From Streptomyces sp. WM4235 (lineage in GTDB: Bacteria > Actinomycetota > Actinomycetes > Streptomycetales > Streptomycetaceae): a DNA stretch of 56,968 bases. This document shows, piece by piece, positions 26,002-34,190 of this stretch (position 1 is its first letter; every line of letters begins with the position of its first letter). The notes beneath the pieces were generated by a model. The model had not been told where the DNA came from. It worked only from the letters and a program-made list of their open reading frames with translations, and did not search any database. Position numbers and translations under genes: made by a program. Where the stretch lies: contig NZ_LGDE01000393.1 in the NCBI RefSeq assembly GCF_001279725.1, positions 1 through 56,968 on the forward strand, in the 5' to 3' direction.

Positions 26002-26073
26002 TCAAGGACTGAATAGTTGGGCGAACCCGGCCACCGCTGCCAGGCTCACTGTCCACAGCGCCATCAGTGTCAT
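26002..26073 (-). CDS. possible 23-aa membrane peptide
   Basis: In the gap between the Cys-rich protein gene and the membrane-protein gene, a short frame encodes one hydrophobic helix (MTLMALWTVSLAAVAGFAQLF). Third positions are G/C-rich, but the ribosome binding site is weak. A longer alternative frame exists on the same DNA. Listed as a possibility only; the rest of the gap (25969-26266) shows nothing. Confidence 0.25.
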   Translation of the reverse strand: MTLMALWTVSLAAVAGFAQLFSP

Positions 26074-26266
26074 GATGCTTGGCGTCCAACCTTTCTTGAC
26101 AGGGGTCTGATCTGTTCATTCGTAAGATCGGACGGTCCCAGGGCTGAGGGGTGGGGTCGGCATGGCGCAGCCGTTGGATGGATCAGGGAGTTGGCCGGCC
26201 AGAGCCCCGCGACGCGTCAACCGCTGGATTGGGGTGGCCCCTTGCCTTTCAACTTGTGCGGACGAG

Positions 26267-26647
26267 TCAGACCGGGTCGGGGCCGAACCATATGGAGCAG
26301 GCGAACGGCCCGGTCCAGCAGTCGGTGCCCCTGGCGCATTCGCCGCAGTAGTACCGGCCATTGCCGCTCACGCAGCTCCACGTTCTCCGGTTGTACCCGT
26401 TCGGGCAGGTGTAACGGTCCTTGTTGACCGCGTAGCTGCACATGTTGCACTTGGCCAGACTGCAGCAGGGTGAGTTCTGGCAGTCGGCCGCATTGGCCCG
26501 GTCTCCCATGAACAGCGCCGCAAGACCGGCGACGAAGGCGGTGGACGAGGCGCGCAGCACCCGGCGTCGACGCGCCGGCCGGCTGCTCAGCTCCTCAAGC
26601 TCCGTAACGACGCCCGTGGACTCGGCACACACGGTGGTGGTGCTCAT
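26267..26647 (-). CDS. small exported Cys-rich protein, methylamine dehydrogenase light-chain-like
   Basis: 126 aa. ATG 26647 overlaps the stop of the thioredoxin-fold gene (ATGA). The first 54 residues form a long leader with a twin-arginine-like RRRRVLRASS followed by a hydrophobic helix and ANA cleavage site; MauA light chains also have long Tat-like leaders. The mature 72 residues hold 11 Cys (56, 61, 62, 67, 70, 81, 92, 101, 104, 110, 117) and three Trp (90, 111, 120). The CPNGYNRRTWSC-(6 residues)-YYCGECA region loosely matches the CPPG...SWVASC stretch of MauA. MADH light chains have 12 Cys and a Trp-derived TTQ cofactor; whether this protein forms such a cofactor is unknown. The upstream MauE- and MauD-like genes are what a disulfide-rich client would need. 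Confidence 0.7.
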   Translation of the reverse strand: MSTTTVCAESTGVVTELEELSSRPARRRRVLRASSTAFVAGLAALFMGDRANAADCQNSPCCSLAKCNMCSYAVNKDRYTCPNGYNRRTWSCVSGNGRYYCGECARGTDCWTGPFACSIWFGPDPV

Positions 26648-27210
26648 GCGGATGTCTTTCCTTCCGTCGTGGAATCGGGGAGCAAGGGCGCCGGGACGGC
26701 GTCCGCGGTGAGCAGTGAGTCGAGCTGGCGGAACGAGGGGATGGTCTGCCCCAGGGCCACCTCGCCGCGCCGATAGACGAACGCCGCAGGGGTGACGTCG
26801 AGTTCGAATGCATCGCTGATGCGTCCGTCCAGGTCCACGCTCCCTCGGTCCATCGGAAGCCCGGTGCCGGCGAACCATGCCTCCGCCCGCTCCTGGTCCC
26901 CCTCCACGAGCACCACCCACAGAGTCTTCGGCGGCCTGCCGTTGAGCTTCTTGGCGATGGTCTTGCAGGTATCGCACGTGGTCGACAGGAACAGAACGAC
27001 CAGATGCTCATACGCATCGAGTTCTGCCGGAAGGCCGATCGCAGACGGCATGAGCGCCCGGTCGCCCGGTATGTCGACGGGAGCAGGAGCGTCGTCCAGC
27101 TCAAGTCTGCCCCTGATCAACTGCTGCGTCTGGTACTGGTCGACCAGCGCCAGCAGACAGATCAGCACCAGCACGGACAGGACAGAGACCACGACCCAGA
27201 GAAAGATCAT
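26644..27210 (-). CDS. membrane-anchored thioredoxin-fold protein (TlpA/MauD-like)
   Basis: 188 aa. Residues 1-24 are a single N-terminal membrane helix (FLWVVVSVLSVLVLICLLAL), with the rest expected outside the membrane. The thioredoxin-like core has LVVLFLSTTCDTCKTI with a CxxC motif (C79, C82) in the usual position after the first strand, and DVTPAAFVYRRGEV with the cis-Pro loop. This fits MauD, which helps form disulfides in the methylamine dehydrogenase light chain. It overlaps its neighbours by ATGA on both sides. Confidence 0.85.
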   Translation of the reverse strand: MIFLWVVVSVLSVLVLICLLALVDQYQTQQLIRGRLELDDAPAPVDIPGDRALMPSAIGLPAELDAYEHLVVLFLSTTCDTCKTIAKKLNGRPPKTLWVVLVEGDQERAEAWFAGTGLPMDRGSVDLDGRISDAFELDVTPAAFVYRRGEVALGQTIPSFRQLDSLLTADAVPAPLLPDSTTEGKTSA

Positions 27211-27731
27211 TCCGGCACCATCGCCTGCATGTACTCCCGATTCCTTCGTGTCAGTGGAACCACCTTGCAGGCTGCGAACACTGCGAGTGCGAGCATCACG
27301 CCGATGCCCAGTTCCGGCCCCGCCGGTGAGCCGTCCGGCGCCCACCAGGCGAGCGCCGCAACGCCAGACCACAACGGCAGCATCACGATCTGCCGCACTC
27401 CCAGTTCTCCGCCATCGGCCCCGCCGAAGCAGGCGCATTTGACCCGCGTTCCCCGGCTCAGAGCCAGGGCCCCCGCAACCGCGAACGCCACGCCGACACC
27501 AGTTACCAAGGAGGCCGTCAGAACGAACCGCGGTGCGCTCAACAGCATGAATCCTGCCGCGAGTTCGACCACCGGTACTCCTGCCGAGACGACTTTCACG
27601 CGAGGGACGCGCAGTGCCGTCAGCGTCAACCGGAACGAACGAGGTGATGCGAGCTTTTGCGCAGCCGCGTAAATGAGCAGCGCAGCCGCCACAACCCGGA
27701 CGGCCGCGTTCAGGGAGTCGTACACGGTCAT
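27207..27731 (-). CDS. MauE/DoxX-family membrane protein
   Basis: 174 aa from ATG 27731. Four to five hydrophobic segments match the MauE layout: N-terminal VRVVAAALLIYAAAQKLASP, a PVVELAAGFML helix with the characteristic Glu, LVTGVGVAFAVAGALALSRG, and the loop CACFGG (C99, C101), a Cys-x-Cys-Phe-Gly motif typical of MauE. MauE works with MauD to form disulfides in exported proteins. Both ends overlap adjacent genes by ATGA, so expression is coupled. Confidence 0.87.
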   Translation of the reverse strand: MTVYDSLNAAVRVVAAALLIYAAAQKLASPRSFRLTLTALRVPRVKVVSAGVPVVELAAGFMLLSAPRFVLTASLVTGVGVAFAVAGALALSRGTRVKCACFGGADGGELGVRQIVMLPLWSGVAALAWWAPDGSPAGPELGIGVMLALAVFAACKVVPLTRRNREYMQAMVPE

Positions 27732-28276
27732 CGTGCGGGAGCCCGGACCGCCATCACCTGAGCGGTTTCCAGCTCGGTGTCCAAGAGGCAGACAGCGGTA
27801 CGGCTCCGCCTGTCGCTTGCGGCCTTCAGCAGCGGTGTCTCGGCAGTGCGCCGGTCGCCAACCTGATACCCGCCGCCCGGGAGTGCCTTGGGCACGCCCG
27901 TCACCCATGACACGACCGGGATGGCAGCGAGCTCCAAGCCGTCCCACCAGTCGGTCACCATCACGCGGTCGCCAGGGCGCGGAGTGACACCCTCAGGGAA
28001 TCCGACCATCGGCACCCTCTCCTGGGAAGCCGTTGCGTCGGGCGCCAGCAGAGCGCGGGAACGGCTGCCGTCTCGCGGAAAGTCGACGTGCAGCACCCCC
28101 GCTCGCGCCTCCCGGACCCGGGCCAGGTCTGTCCGCGCCTTGCTGCCCAGGCTGCTTTCTTGCTCATCGGCCACGGCATTGCCACCGGCCGATATGCCTA
28201 CGACAGCGGCACCAGCTCCGGCCGTCGCAATGGTGAGGGCGGTTCTACGTGTAAGTCGCCTTTCACGCCGGCCCAT
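27728..28276 (-). CDS. Tat-exported protein of unknown function, first gene of the mau-like operon
   Basis: 182 aa from ATG 28276, with AGGAGG four bases upstream. The leader carries RRLTRRTALTIATAGAGAAVVG, a good twin-arginine signal. The mature part has DRVMVTDWWDGLELAAIPVVSW and a DLARVREARAGVLHVDFP segment but no motif I recognise. It ends at an ATGA shared with the MauE-like gene. Its length and beta-rich look suggest a small globular extracytoplasmic domain. A partner or substrate-binding role for the Cys-rich protein is only an inference. Confidence 0.75.
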   Translation of the reverse strand: MGRRERRLTRRTALTIATAGAGAAVVGISAGGNAVADEQESSLGSKARTDLARVREARAGVLHVDFPRDGSRSRALLAPDATASQERVPMVGFPEGVTPRPGDRVMVTDWWDGLELAAIPVVSWVTGVPKALPGGGYQVGDRRTAETPLLKAASDRRSRTAVCLLDTELETAQVMAVRAPAR

Positions 28277-28863
28277 GACGCCTCCTAGGAATCGGAAGCC
28301 CCAACAATGACGTGACCACGACCCGGTGTCAGCATCCATTACTTTGGGTATGGCCAAATTCAATCTACGGAGTCCCCGCTTCCATCTCGGGCTATGCCAC
28401 TTCGGCAGGCCACGACTCCGAAACGCGCCCTACCGATCCAGGCGGCATATCAAGGAACGGCCCGAACTCGATCCTGTGATTCGCACGTAGTCCAACTCAT
28501 CGACCATGCCGCCGGTACCCGCGCTGACGCCCCCGTGTATCGAACCGACCTGTAGAAACCCGCAGGCCTCACCGAGCCGAATGCGGGCCCCGTCAACAGT
28601 GGTCCGCAGTTGCTCGAACCCTTGGAGCCTTGGCCCCGGATTCTGAACCCGTCTATGCGGCTCGGACCGGGGCACTGAAGTTGATCGGGTGATGTCGGGC
28701 TGTTTGCCGGACAGCATGCGGGTGGCTTCGGTCGGCCGGACGATGCCGCCGCCGCGCGCCAGAACCTGGGGACGACAGGGCATCACCCCCGGTCGTCCGC
28801 GCCGGTTCGATGCGTTGTCGGCCGGTCGGAGCGTCAGACCGGTCGCCGTGAGACAGCCATCGA
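28277..28863. other. intergenic region, no gene recognised
   Basis: Nearly 590 bases between the mau-like operon and the monooxygenase gene. The first 120 bases are AT-richer and should contain the operon promoter. A minus-strand frame at 28430-28786 has mixed codon use and no start context or family, so it is not called. A plus-strand frame at 28689-28958 is Arg/Pro-rich shadow sequence. Confidence 0.45.
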
Positions 28864-30105
28864 TTACCTCCGGCCGGTACGTCGGGACCGCTCACCGGGC
28901 TTGTAGCAGGCCCTGCCTGGGTAGGTCGGGAGGTGGATCGCGTCGGCGGGGGGCGTGAACCACTTCGACGCCAGGCCTCCGAGTCGGGCGGCGGCCGGGC
29001 TGCCGACGATCCTCAGGGCGGTGTTCATCGTGGCGAGCCCGGCGCGGCTGCGCGGGTTGAGGATGCGCGGTGTGCCGGGCGGCAGCTTCTGCGCCTGGTC
29101 CACGTAGGGGCGCATGAGCGTCTCGTACCGGGCGAACGCCGTGCGGTGCGGGTGAGCGGCGAGCTCGCCGGCGAGGATGTACGCGCCGGTGAGCGCGAGG
29201 CTCGTGCTCATTCCACTGAGCGGGGACGAGCAGTGGGCCGCGTCGCCGATCAGGGCCACCCGCCCCTTGGACCAGGAGGGCATGCGGGCCTGGCCGACGG
29301 CGTCGAAGTAGAGCGGGGCGTCGTCCAGGGCGGCGAGCACGCGGGGCGCCTCCCAGCCGACGTCGGCGAAGGTGCGGCGCAGGATCGTGACGAGGGCGCG
29401 GTGGTCCAGCGCGTCGAGGCCCCGGACGTCGGACAGGAAGGCGAGTGTGGCCCGGATGGTGCCGAGGTTGTCCGGGCGGAGGGTGACGCTGCGACCGCGG
29501 CCGGCGCTGTGCCAGCGCCACAGGTCGGTGTCGTCGCCCGTGCGGGGGATGGTCAGATAGGCGATGTAGAAGTCGAGTTCGCGCACGGCGTCGATCTCGG
29601 GGAAGACCAGGGATCGGGTGCGGGAACGCAGTCCCTCTGCGAGGACGACCAGGTCGAACGTGCGGGTCGGACCGTGGGCGAAGGTGACCGTGACCCCGTC
29701 CTCGGTGTCGTCGAGGGCGACGATCCGATCGCCGAAGAGGTACTCGGTGTCCTCGCGGGTGCGGTCGATGATGATGCGGGACAGTTGGCCCCGCAGGATC
29801 TCCAGCTCGGCGGTGGCCCCGTCGGAGTCGGACGTGCCGGCCGCGAAGCGGGCGAGAGGGGCGCCGGTGGCGTCGACGAACTCGGTGCCCGTCTCACCGG
29901 TCGAGGCGGCGCGGATCGCGTCCTCGATGCCCATGCGGCGGGCGACCTCGCGGCCCGCGCCGCGGACGTCGATGTTCTGACCGTCCTCGCGAAGCTCGTC
30001 GAAGCGTTCGACGACGGTGGTCTGCCGGCCCTGGGCGTTGAGCCAGTAGGCCAGGGCGGGGCCGGCGATGCCGGCTCCGGAGATCAGGACGGTGGGTGTG
30101 CGCAC
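28864..30105 (-). CDS. FAD-dependent monooxygenase (PheA/TetX-like, group A)
   Basis: 413 aa from GTG 30105, chosen because the dinucleotide-binding strand begins there (VRTPTVLISGAGIAGPALAYWL); the longer frame from 30156 adds an Arg-rich stretch. GxGxxG is followed by VVERFDELREDGQNIDVRG with the ribose-binding Glu. A central DLVVLAEGLRSRTR is the DG-type motif with Glu for Asp, and GRVALIGDAAHCSSPLSGMSTSLALTGAYIL is the GDAAH FAD-ribityl motif. Such enzymes hydroxylate aromatic or polyketide substrates. It is divergent from the isochorismatase-fold gene. Substrate unknown. Confidence 0.9.
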   Translation of the reverse strand: MRTPTVLISGAGIAGPALAYWLNAQGRQTTVVERFDELREDGQNIDVRGAGREVARRMGIEDAIRAASTGETGTEFVDATGAPLARFAAGTSDSDGATAELEILRGQLSRIIIDRTREDTEYLFGDRIVALDDTEDGVTVTFAHGPTRTFDLVVLAEGLRSRTRSLVFPEIDAVRELDFYIAYLTIPRTGDDTDLWRWHSAGRGRSVTLRPDNLGTIRATLAFLSDVRGLDALDHRALVTILRRTFADVGWEAPRVLAALDDAPLYFDAVGQARMPSWSKGRVALIGDAAHCSSPLSGMSTSLALTGAYILAGELAAHPHRTAFARYETLMRPYVDQAQKLPPGTPRILNPRSRAGLATMNTALRIVGSPAAARLGGLASKWFTPPADAIHLPTYPGRACYKPGERSRRTGRR

Positions 30106-30250
30106 GGGGTCCCTTCGGCGAAGCAAACGGATCGGTCGTGTTGCCGGTCCATCCAACTACCGGAGCGGCAACGCGGGGGAGGAAATGCCGGTGCCCATGT
30201 GACCATGGCCCGGAGGCGGGTGGCCGGCGGCGCGGTCGTACGATCGGCGG

Positions 30251-30739
30251 ATGAGTCCTGCGCTGGTGCTGATCGACCTGATGCCCCGTATCGTCGCCCT
30301 GCCGCTGGCCCCGTACTCCGGTGCGGAGGTGGAGGAGCGTTGTCGCCGGCTGGCCGAGGCGTTCCGGGAGCGGGGACTTCCCGTGGTGGCGGTGCGGGTG
30401 GAGCGGCCGAACGTGGCCGAGCAGCCGCCCGGCAGCGGGTACGTGGAGGGGCTGGTACGGCCCGGGGACATCGAGATCGTCAAGCGGACGGTCGGAGCCT
30501 TCGAGGGCACCGATCTGGACGGGCGGCTGCGCGAACGAGGCGTGGGCACGGTGGTCCTCGCGGGCCTGGTGACCACGATGGGGGTGGCGGCAACCGCGTG
30601 GGCCGCCTCCGACCGGGGGTACGAGGTCGAGTTCGTGGCGGACGCCATGTCGGGGTTCGCCGCCGATGAACACAGGCTGACCGTGGATCGGGTCTTCCCC
30701 CGGATCGGTGAGGTCCGCACCGCGGCGTCGTACCTCTGA
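30251..30739 (+). CDS. isochorismatase-fold protein lacking the catalytic Cys
   Basis: 162 aa from ATG 30251. The cysteine-hydrolase fold is clear: D9 in LVLIDL, K78 in IEIVKRTVGAF, and the nucleophile loop AGLVTTMGVAATAWAA. In active members the loop contains GVATNVCV-like sequence with the nucleophilic Cys; here the position is Gly (G111), while Asp and Lys are kept. It therefore probably lacks normal hydrolase activity, or uses another residue. It is divergent from the FAD monooxygenase gene with about 145 bases between. Confidence 0.82.
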   Translation: MSPALVLIDLMPRIVALPLAPYSGAEVEERCRRLAEAFRERGLPVVAVRVERPNVAEQPPGSGYVEGLVRPGDIEIVKRTVGAFEGTDLDGRLRERGVGTVVLAGLVTTMGVAATAWAASDRGYEVEFVADAMSGFAADEHRLTVDRVFPRIGEVRTAASYL

Positions 30740-30844
30740 GGCAACGTGCCGGGGTTGTCGACCCACCGGGGCCGAGGTGGGCGCGAGTGTCGACCGGGCC
30801 GGGCGCGTCGACGGACGTTCGCGAGGGCCCTCTAGTGTGTGGGC

Positions 30845-31399
30845 GTGAATGAACTGATCGAAATGGAGATCGCCCGGCACGACTGGAAGGGCATGCTGTG
30901 CGGGTGCGGCGACTCGGCGGAGCATCTGGTCGGGGATCTCCTGCGACTCGCGGGCAAGGGGGCTTCTCGGGAACCGAGCCACGTCAGCTTCGAAGAGCAC
31001 GTCTGGTGTCCGGTGATCCTGTGGGAGCCGGCTCCCGCGGTGACTTCCGTCGCTCTGGCGGCTCTCGCGGACGATGTGTCACCGGAGGCTCGCGGATGGT
31101 TTCTGGACCTCCTTCAGGCCATGGTGGCCGGCGAGGGAACGGACTGGGACTCCGCGCGACGCGGAATCGACCTTCCGGAGCGGTGCCGGAGCCTTGCCGC
31201 GCAAGGTATCTGGCTGCTGTACCAGGAGGTGATGTCGGATCGGTCCCCCGGGGGTGCCGGCGCCGCGTTCGAGATCCTCACGGTGGTGGAACCGGACAGG
31301 GTTCGCCTGCAACGCGTACGGGAGCTGGCGGCCGACCGGTTGCCCGTGTGTTGCCGGACGGGCCTGTGCGACGACGACCTGCCTGTCGGGGACCGCTGA
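30845..31399 (+). CDS. hypothetical cytoplasmic protein
   Basis: 184 aa from GTG 30845; a GTG at 30839 is equally possible. It is acidic, alpha-helical in appearance and has no signal peptide. Features are GMLCGCGDSAEHLVGDLLRLA, VSFEEHVWCPVILWEPAPAV and a C-terminal LPVCCRTGLCDD with several Cys. Codon bias is that of a real gene. The style resembles small HEAT-like proteins near toxin loci in Streptomyces, but no family can be assigned. A bidirectional terminator follows at 31452. Confidence 0.6.
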   Translation: MNELIEMEIARHDWKGMLCGCGDSAEHLVGDLLRLAGKGASREPSHVSFEEHVWCPVILWEPAPAVTSVALAALADDVSPEARGWFLDLLQAMVAGEGTDWDSARRGIDLPERCRSLAAQGIWLLYQEVMSDRSPGGAGAAFEILTVVEPDRVRLQRVRELAADRLPVCCRTGLCDDDLPVGDR

Positions 31400-31451
31400 C
31401 TTCGGAGATCGTGGCATCGCCGATGGACATGGACGTCCGCCGTGCGGCACG

Positions 31452-31477
31452 GCGGCTTCCCGTGACCGGGAAGCCGC
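31452..31477. terminator. bidirectional terminator hairpin
   Basis: GCGGCTTCCCG and CGGGAAGCCGC form an 11-bp perfect stem with a 4-base loop between the convergent genes ending at 31399 (plus) and 31488 (minus). Confidence 0.8.
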
Positions 31478-31487
31478 GCGCGGGTGG

Positions 31488-31700
31488 TCATCCGCTCCAG
31501 GCACGCTGCACCGTGTCGTCCTCGACCTCGAGGTTCAGCCGTCCGGCGAGGTATTCCATGGTCAGGATCGCGCCCGGTGGGACCGTACGTACGGTCGACC
31601 AGCCGCGCCGGTGTGCCTGGCGTTCGGCCTCGTCGGTGCCGAGACCCACGTAGCGCTTCGGGTCGTCGGCGGGTGTGGGAGAGGAAGTGGATGCGGTCAT
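31488..31700 (-). CDS. I78-family peptidase-inhibitor-like small protein
   Basis: 70 aa. The start at ATG 31700 has GGAGAG upstream; an earlier ATG at 31718 lacks one. The core YVGLGTDEAERQAHRRGW then VRTVPPGAILTMEYLAGRLNLEVED with a C-terminal Trp-Ser-Gly follows the I78/potato-inhibitor-I-like pattern (helix, then TMDYRxxRLNLEVD strand pair). No signal peptide is visible, so any target would be cytoplasmic. Family members are inhibitor-like by fold; activity here is untested. Confidence 0.75.
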   Translation of the reverse strand: MTASTSSPTPADDPKRYVGLGTDEAERQAHRRGWSTVRTVPPGAILTMEYLAGRLNLEVEDDTVQRAWSG

Positions 31701-31819
31701 GGGCCTCTCCTGCCCCACCTACATGCTTTGGATGCCCTTGGCGCCGGTGCGCGCGGGCGATCATGTCCGCGGGATCCCGCTCGCGCTCGCGTCCCCCACC
31801 TGCGCCCCGAGTCCGGCGG

Positions 31820-32380
31820 CTACTCCAGCAGCCGGCGACCGATCAGCTCCATCACCTCGGCGCGGCTGCGCCTGCCGTTGTCGGCGGCGTTGAAGTGGTT
31901 GCCGATGCGTACCGAGACGGCGAGCAGGCAGCGGATCTCGACCTCGTCCTCGTCGGGGCAGAAGGAGGAGAACAGCGAACGCAGGTAGTCCATGCGGCGG
32001 TTGTCGACGCGGCGCAGGCGCTCGGCGACGGCCGCGTCGCGGCGGGCCCAGTCGCGGATCGCGATGTCGGCGGTGGTGCCCCGCACCGGCCCGTCCGTGC
32101 TCTCGGCGACGATGTCGAACAGCCGCTTCAGCCTGACCCTGGCCGCTCCCCCGCCGCTCTCCACCTGCTCGATGACGCCCTCGGCGACCTCGTACTCCCA
32201 GGTGTCTAGCATCTCGGTGAGCAGCGCGTCCCGGTTGCGAAAATGGCCGTAGAAGCCACCCTTGCTGACGCCGAGTGCCTGGGCCAGGGCCTCGATCCGC
32301 ACGGCTTCGGGACCGCCGGCGACGAGTGCCCGCAGGCCTTCCTCGATCCACCTTCCGCGGGGTGTGCGGGTCGCGCCCAT
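31820..32380 (-). CDS. TetR-family transcriptional repressor
   Basis: 186 aa. The N-terminal HTH reads ALVAGGPEAVRIEALAQALGVSKGGFYGHFRNRDALLTEML, the TetR signature. The C-terminal part is the ligand/dimerisation domain. It is divergent from the DUF2867 gene; the 109-base gap holds two copies of TATACG-N4-CGTATA, very likely its binding sites, so it probably represses itself and that gene. Confidence 0.92.
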   Translation of the reverse strand: MGATRTPRGRWIEEGLRALVAGGPEAVRIEALAQALGVSKGGFYGHFRNRDALLTEMLDTWEYEVAEGVIEQVESGGGAARVRLKRLFDIVAESTDGPVRGTTADIAIRDWARRDAAVAERLRRVDNRRMDYLRSLFSSFCPDEDEVEIRCLLAVSVRIGNHFNAADNGRRSRAEVMELIGRRLLE

Positions 32381-32423
32381 CCTGTGTGCCTTCTCCCTGT
32401 GTGTCTCCTCACGTCCCGCCGAG

Positions 32424-32474
32424 TATACGGGGGCGTATAGATCTGCCTACACTCGATATATACGCCACCGTATA
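32424..32474. promoter_or_regulatory. two TetR operators
   Basis: TATACGGGGGCGTATA (32424-32439) and TATACGCCACCGTATA (32459-32474) are 16-bp palindromes with identical arms and 35-base centre spacing. The second ends 15 bases before the DUF2867 start. The symmetry and location between divergent genes support TetR control. Confidence 0.85.
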
Positions 32475-32489
32475 GACAGGGGTTCGACC

Positions 32490-33113
32490 ATGCGACTTCC
32501 CCGAACCGACCACACCGAGCGCCCCTGGCGGATCCACGAGATCGCCGACGACTTCACGGTCGAGGACGTATGGGCGCTGCCCACCCCCGGCGGACCGGAC
32601 GACCTTGCCTGGTTGGTGCGCCAGTTCGCCGAGGGCATGAAGAGCGGGGTGAAGGGGGACGGTTTCGTCTCCCGCGCCCTCTTCACCGTCCGCTGGAAGC
32701 TCGGCGCGCTGTTCGGCTGGGACGAGCCGGATTCCGACACCGCCGGCCGGCGGACCGGCCTGGTCGACCGGTTGCCGGCGGACCTCCGCGACGGGCCCCG
32801 GGGTCCCGACCTCGGCTCGTCCCCGTTCACCTCGCTCTACCAGCGCGAGGACGAATGGGCGGCCGAGATGGCCAACAAGACCGTGCGGGCGGTGATGCAC
32901 ATCGGCTGGGTACCGGACGGAGCCGGCGGCTACCGCGGCCAGATGACCGTCCTGGTGAAGCCGAACGGACTGTTCGGCTCCCTCTACATGGCCGCCATCA
33001 AGCCCTTCCGGTACCTCGGGGTGTACCCGGTGCTGATCCGCTCCATCGGCCGCGAGTGGGAGGCGAACGCCGCCGCGCGAGGAAGCGCGAGTCGAAACGC
33101 GAACGGCGAGTGA
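32490..33113 (+). CDS. DUF2867 domain protein
   Basis: 207 aa from ATG 32490. Typical segments of the family are WRIHEIADDFTVEDVWALPTPGGPDDL, a long middle with RWKLGALFGWD, and the C-terminal HIGWVPDGAGGYRGQMTVLVKPNGLFGSLYMAAIKPFRYLGVYP. No signal peptide. DUF2867 proteins have a START/SRPBCC-like appearance and may bind a small hydrophobic ligand (inference). It is controlled with the adjacent TetR gene. Confidence 0.85.
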   Translation: MRLPRTDHTERPWRIHEIADDFTVEDVWALPTPGGPDDLAWLVRQFAEGMKSGVKGDGFVSRALFTVRWKLGALFGWDEPDSDTAGRRTGLVDRLPADLRDGPRGPDLGSSPFTSLYQREDEWAAEMANKTVRAVMHIGWVPDGAGGYRGQMTVLVKPNGLFGSLYMAAIKPFRYLGVYPVLIRSIGREWEANAAARGSASRNANGE

Positions 33114-33198
33114 TCCGCTGTCGGTCCGTCAACAACTTCTGACGGCGCGCCTGCTGGGCCCGGTCGGGCCGGAGACCTCGCCGACGGCCATCGCGACA

Positions 33199-33678
33199 TC
33201 ACGTGCATCCATGGGTGGTCGTCGCCTCGCAGGCACGGCCGGCCGCAGGTACTCGGCGGGCCCCGGCCCCCTGCTCGTCTCCCGTACTGTCCGCGTCACA
33301 GGGCGGGGATGGGCGGTTCCAGATGACATCTGACCGGCTGACAACCTTACGAAGTTCGCGGGCACTTCGGGGCGATACGGCCTGCATTACGGTGTCGAGG
33401 AGGGCTCGGGCTTCGAGGGGGTTGCCGCAGCAGTTCCAGTGCACGTTGCCCCACTCGTAGTCGTGCCACAGATCCCGCTCGGGCTGGTGGACGTAGTCCT
33501 TCCACAGGCCCACAGCCGTGCTGACATCGCCTGGCTGCAGATAGTTGCGGGTGTGCTCGAGACGGGTGATCTCGGACAGTGCGCGCGAAGACAGGCCGTC
33601 GATGACTGGCCTTGCACTCGTTGTCCGGTGGCTGCCAAAGGCGCCGGCGCGGATCTGTGCCGGCCTACTACGCGGCAT
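33199..33678 (-). CDS. hypothetical protein
   Basis: 159 aa frame. The middle is convincing protein: ALSEITRLEHTRNYLQPGDVSTAVGLWKDYVHQPERDLWHDYEWGNVHW then CCGNPLEARALLDTVMQAV and RELRKVVSRSDVIWN. The ends are Arg/Ser/Pro-rich and may be non-coding overrun, so both termini are uncertain. The Trp-rich acidic segment and CCGNP turn are distinctive, but I know no named family. It may be a remnant next to mobile DNA at 33.8 kb. Confidence 0.5.
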   Translation of the reverse strand: MPRSRPAQIRAGAFGSHRTTSARPVIDGLSSRALSEITRLEHTRNYLQPGDVSTAVGLWKDYVHQPERDLWHDYEWGNVHWNCCGNPLEARALLDTVMQAVSPRSARELRKVVSRSDVIWNRPSPPCDADSTGDEQGAGARRVPAAGRACEATTTHGCT

Positions 33679-33837
33679 CGACCCTTCGGTTCGTCATCAT
33701 GGGGTACATGGTGCCATGGACTCGAATGGCGTCTCGAACGGATTCGCTCGCATGGGGATTCGCCGGACAGTGGCGGCGGCCTTCGTCTGATCATGTGCTC
33801 CGACCAAGGTGTACGTGACCACGACGAAGGCCGTCAG

Positions 33838-34190
33838 GTGAGTCTGCTGCGTGATGCTGTCCGAGGGCAGGCGTTCGCGGAAGCGTCACGCTTCCGGGGC
33901 GAGTTCTACAAGTGTCTTATCGCCAGCCGCGACGAGTTGTTCGAGTTGGTGGGCGCGGTGCTGTGCGCGGACGGCGCGGTGAATTCCCCGGTGGACTTGA
34001 CGCTGCTGCCCGAGCATCGTCGCGGACACGGAGCGATGTACGGCGGGTTGAACCACCGCCGGATCGACGTCGACCGGCTCCGGAAGGTGCTGGCCGGGCT
34101 GCCGCTGCCGCGTTTCGACGGCGGGCGCCTGGTCCTGGCGGTCGACGTGTCGCCGTGGCTCCGCTCGGATGCGCCATGCTCAGCGGCTCA
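33838..34190 (+). pseudogene. N-terminal fragment of an actinobacterial IS701-like transposase
   Basis: From GTG 33838: LLRDAVRGQAFAEASRFRGEFYKCL, ADAV-type segment LFELVGAVLCADGAVNSPVDLTLLPEHRRGHGAMY, and IDVDRLRKVLAGLPLPRFDGGRLVLAVDVSPWLR. This matches the start of the putative transposases found in many Streptomyces, where the first catalytic Asp lies in the LAVDV strand. The frame then leaves the family, so only about 115 of some 400 residues survive. Confidence 0.6.

Noticed and set aside
28430..28786. A 118-aa minus-strand frame upstream of the mau-like operon
   Set aside because: Mixed third-position use, no ribosome binding site and no recognisable motif; not better than chance.
28933..30669. 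A 578-codon plus-strand frame over the FAD monooxygenase gene
   Set aside because: Shadow of a gene with clear GxGxxG and GDAAH motifs on the minus strand.
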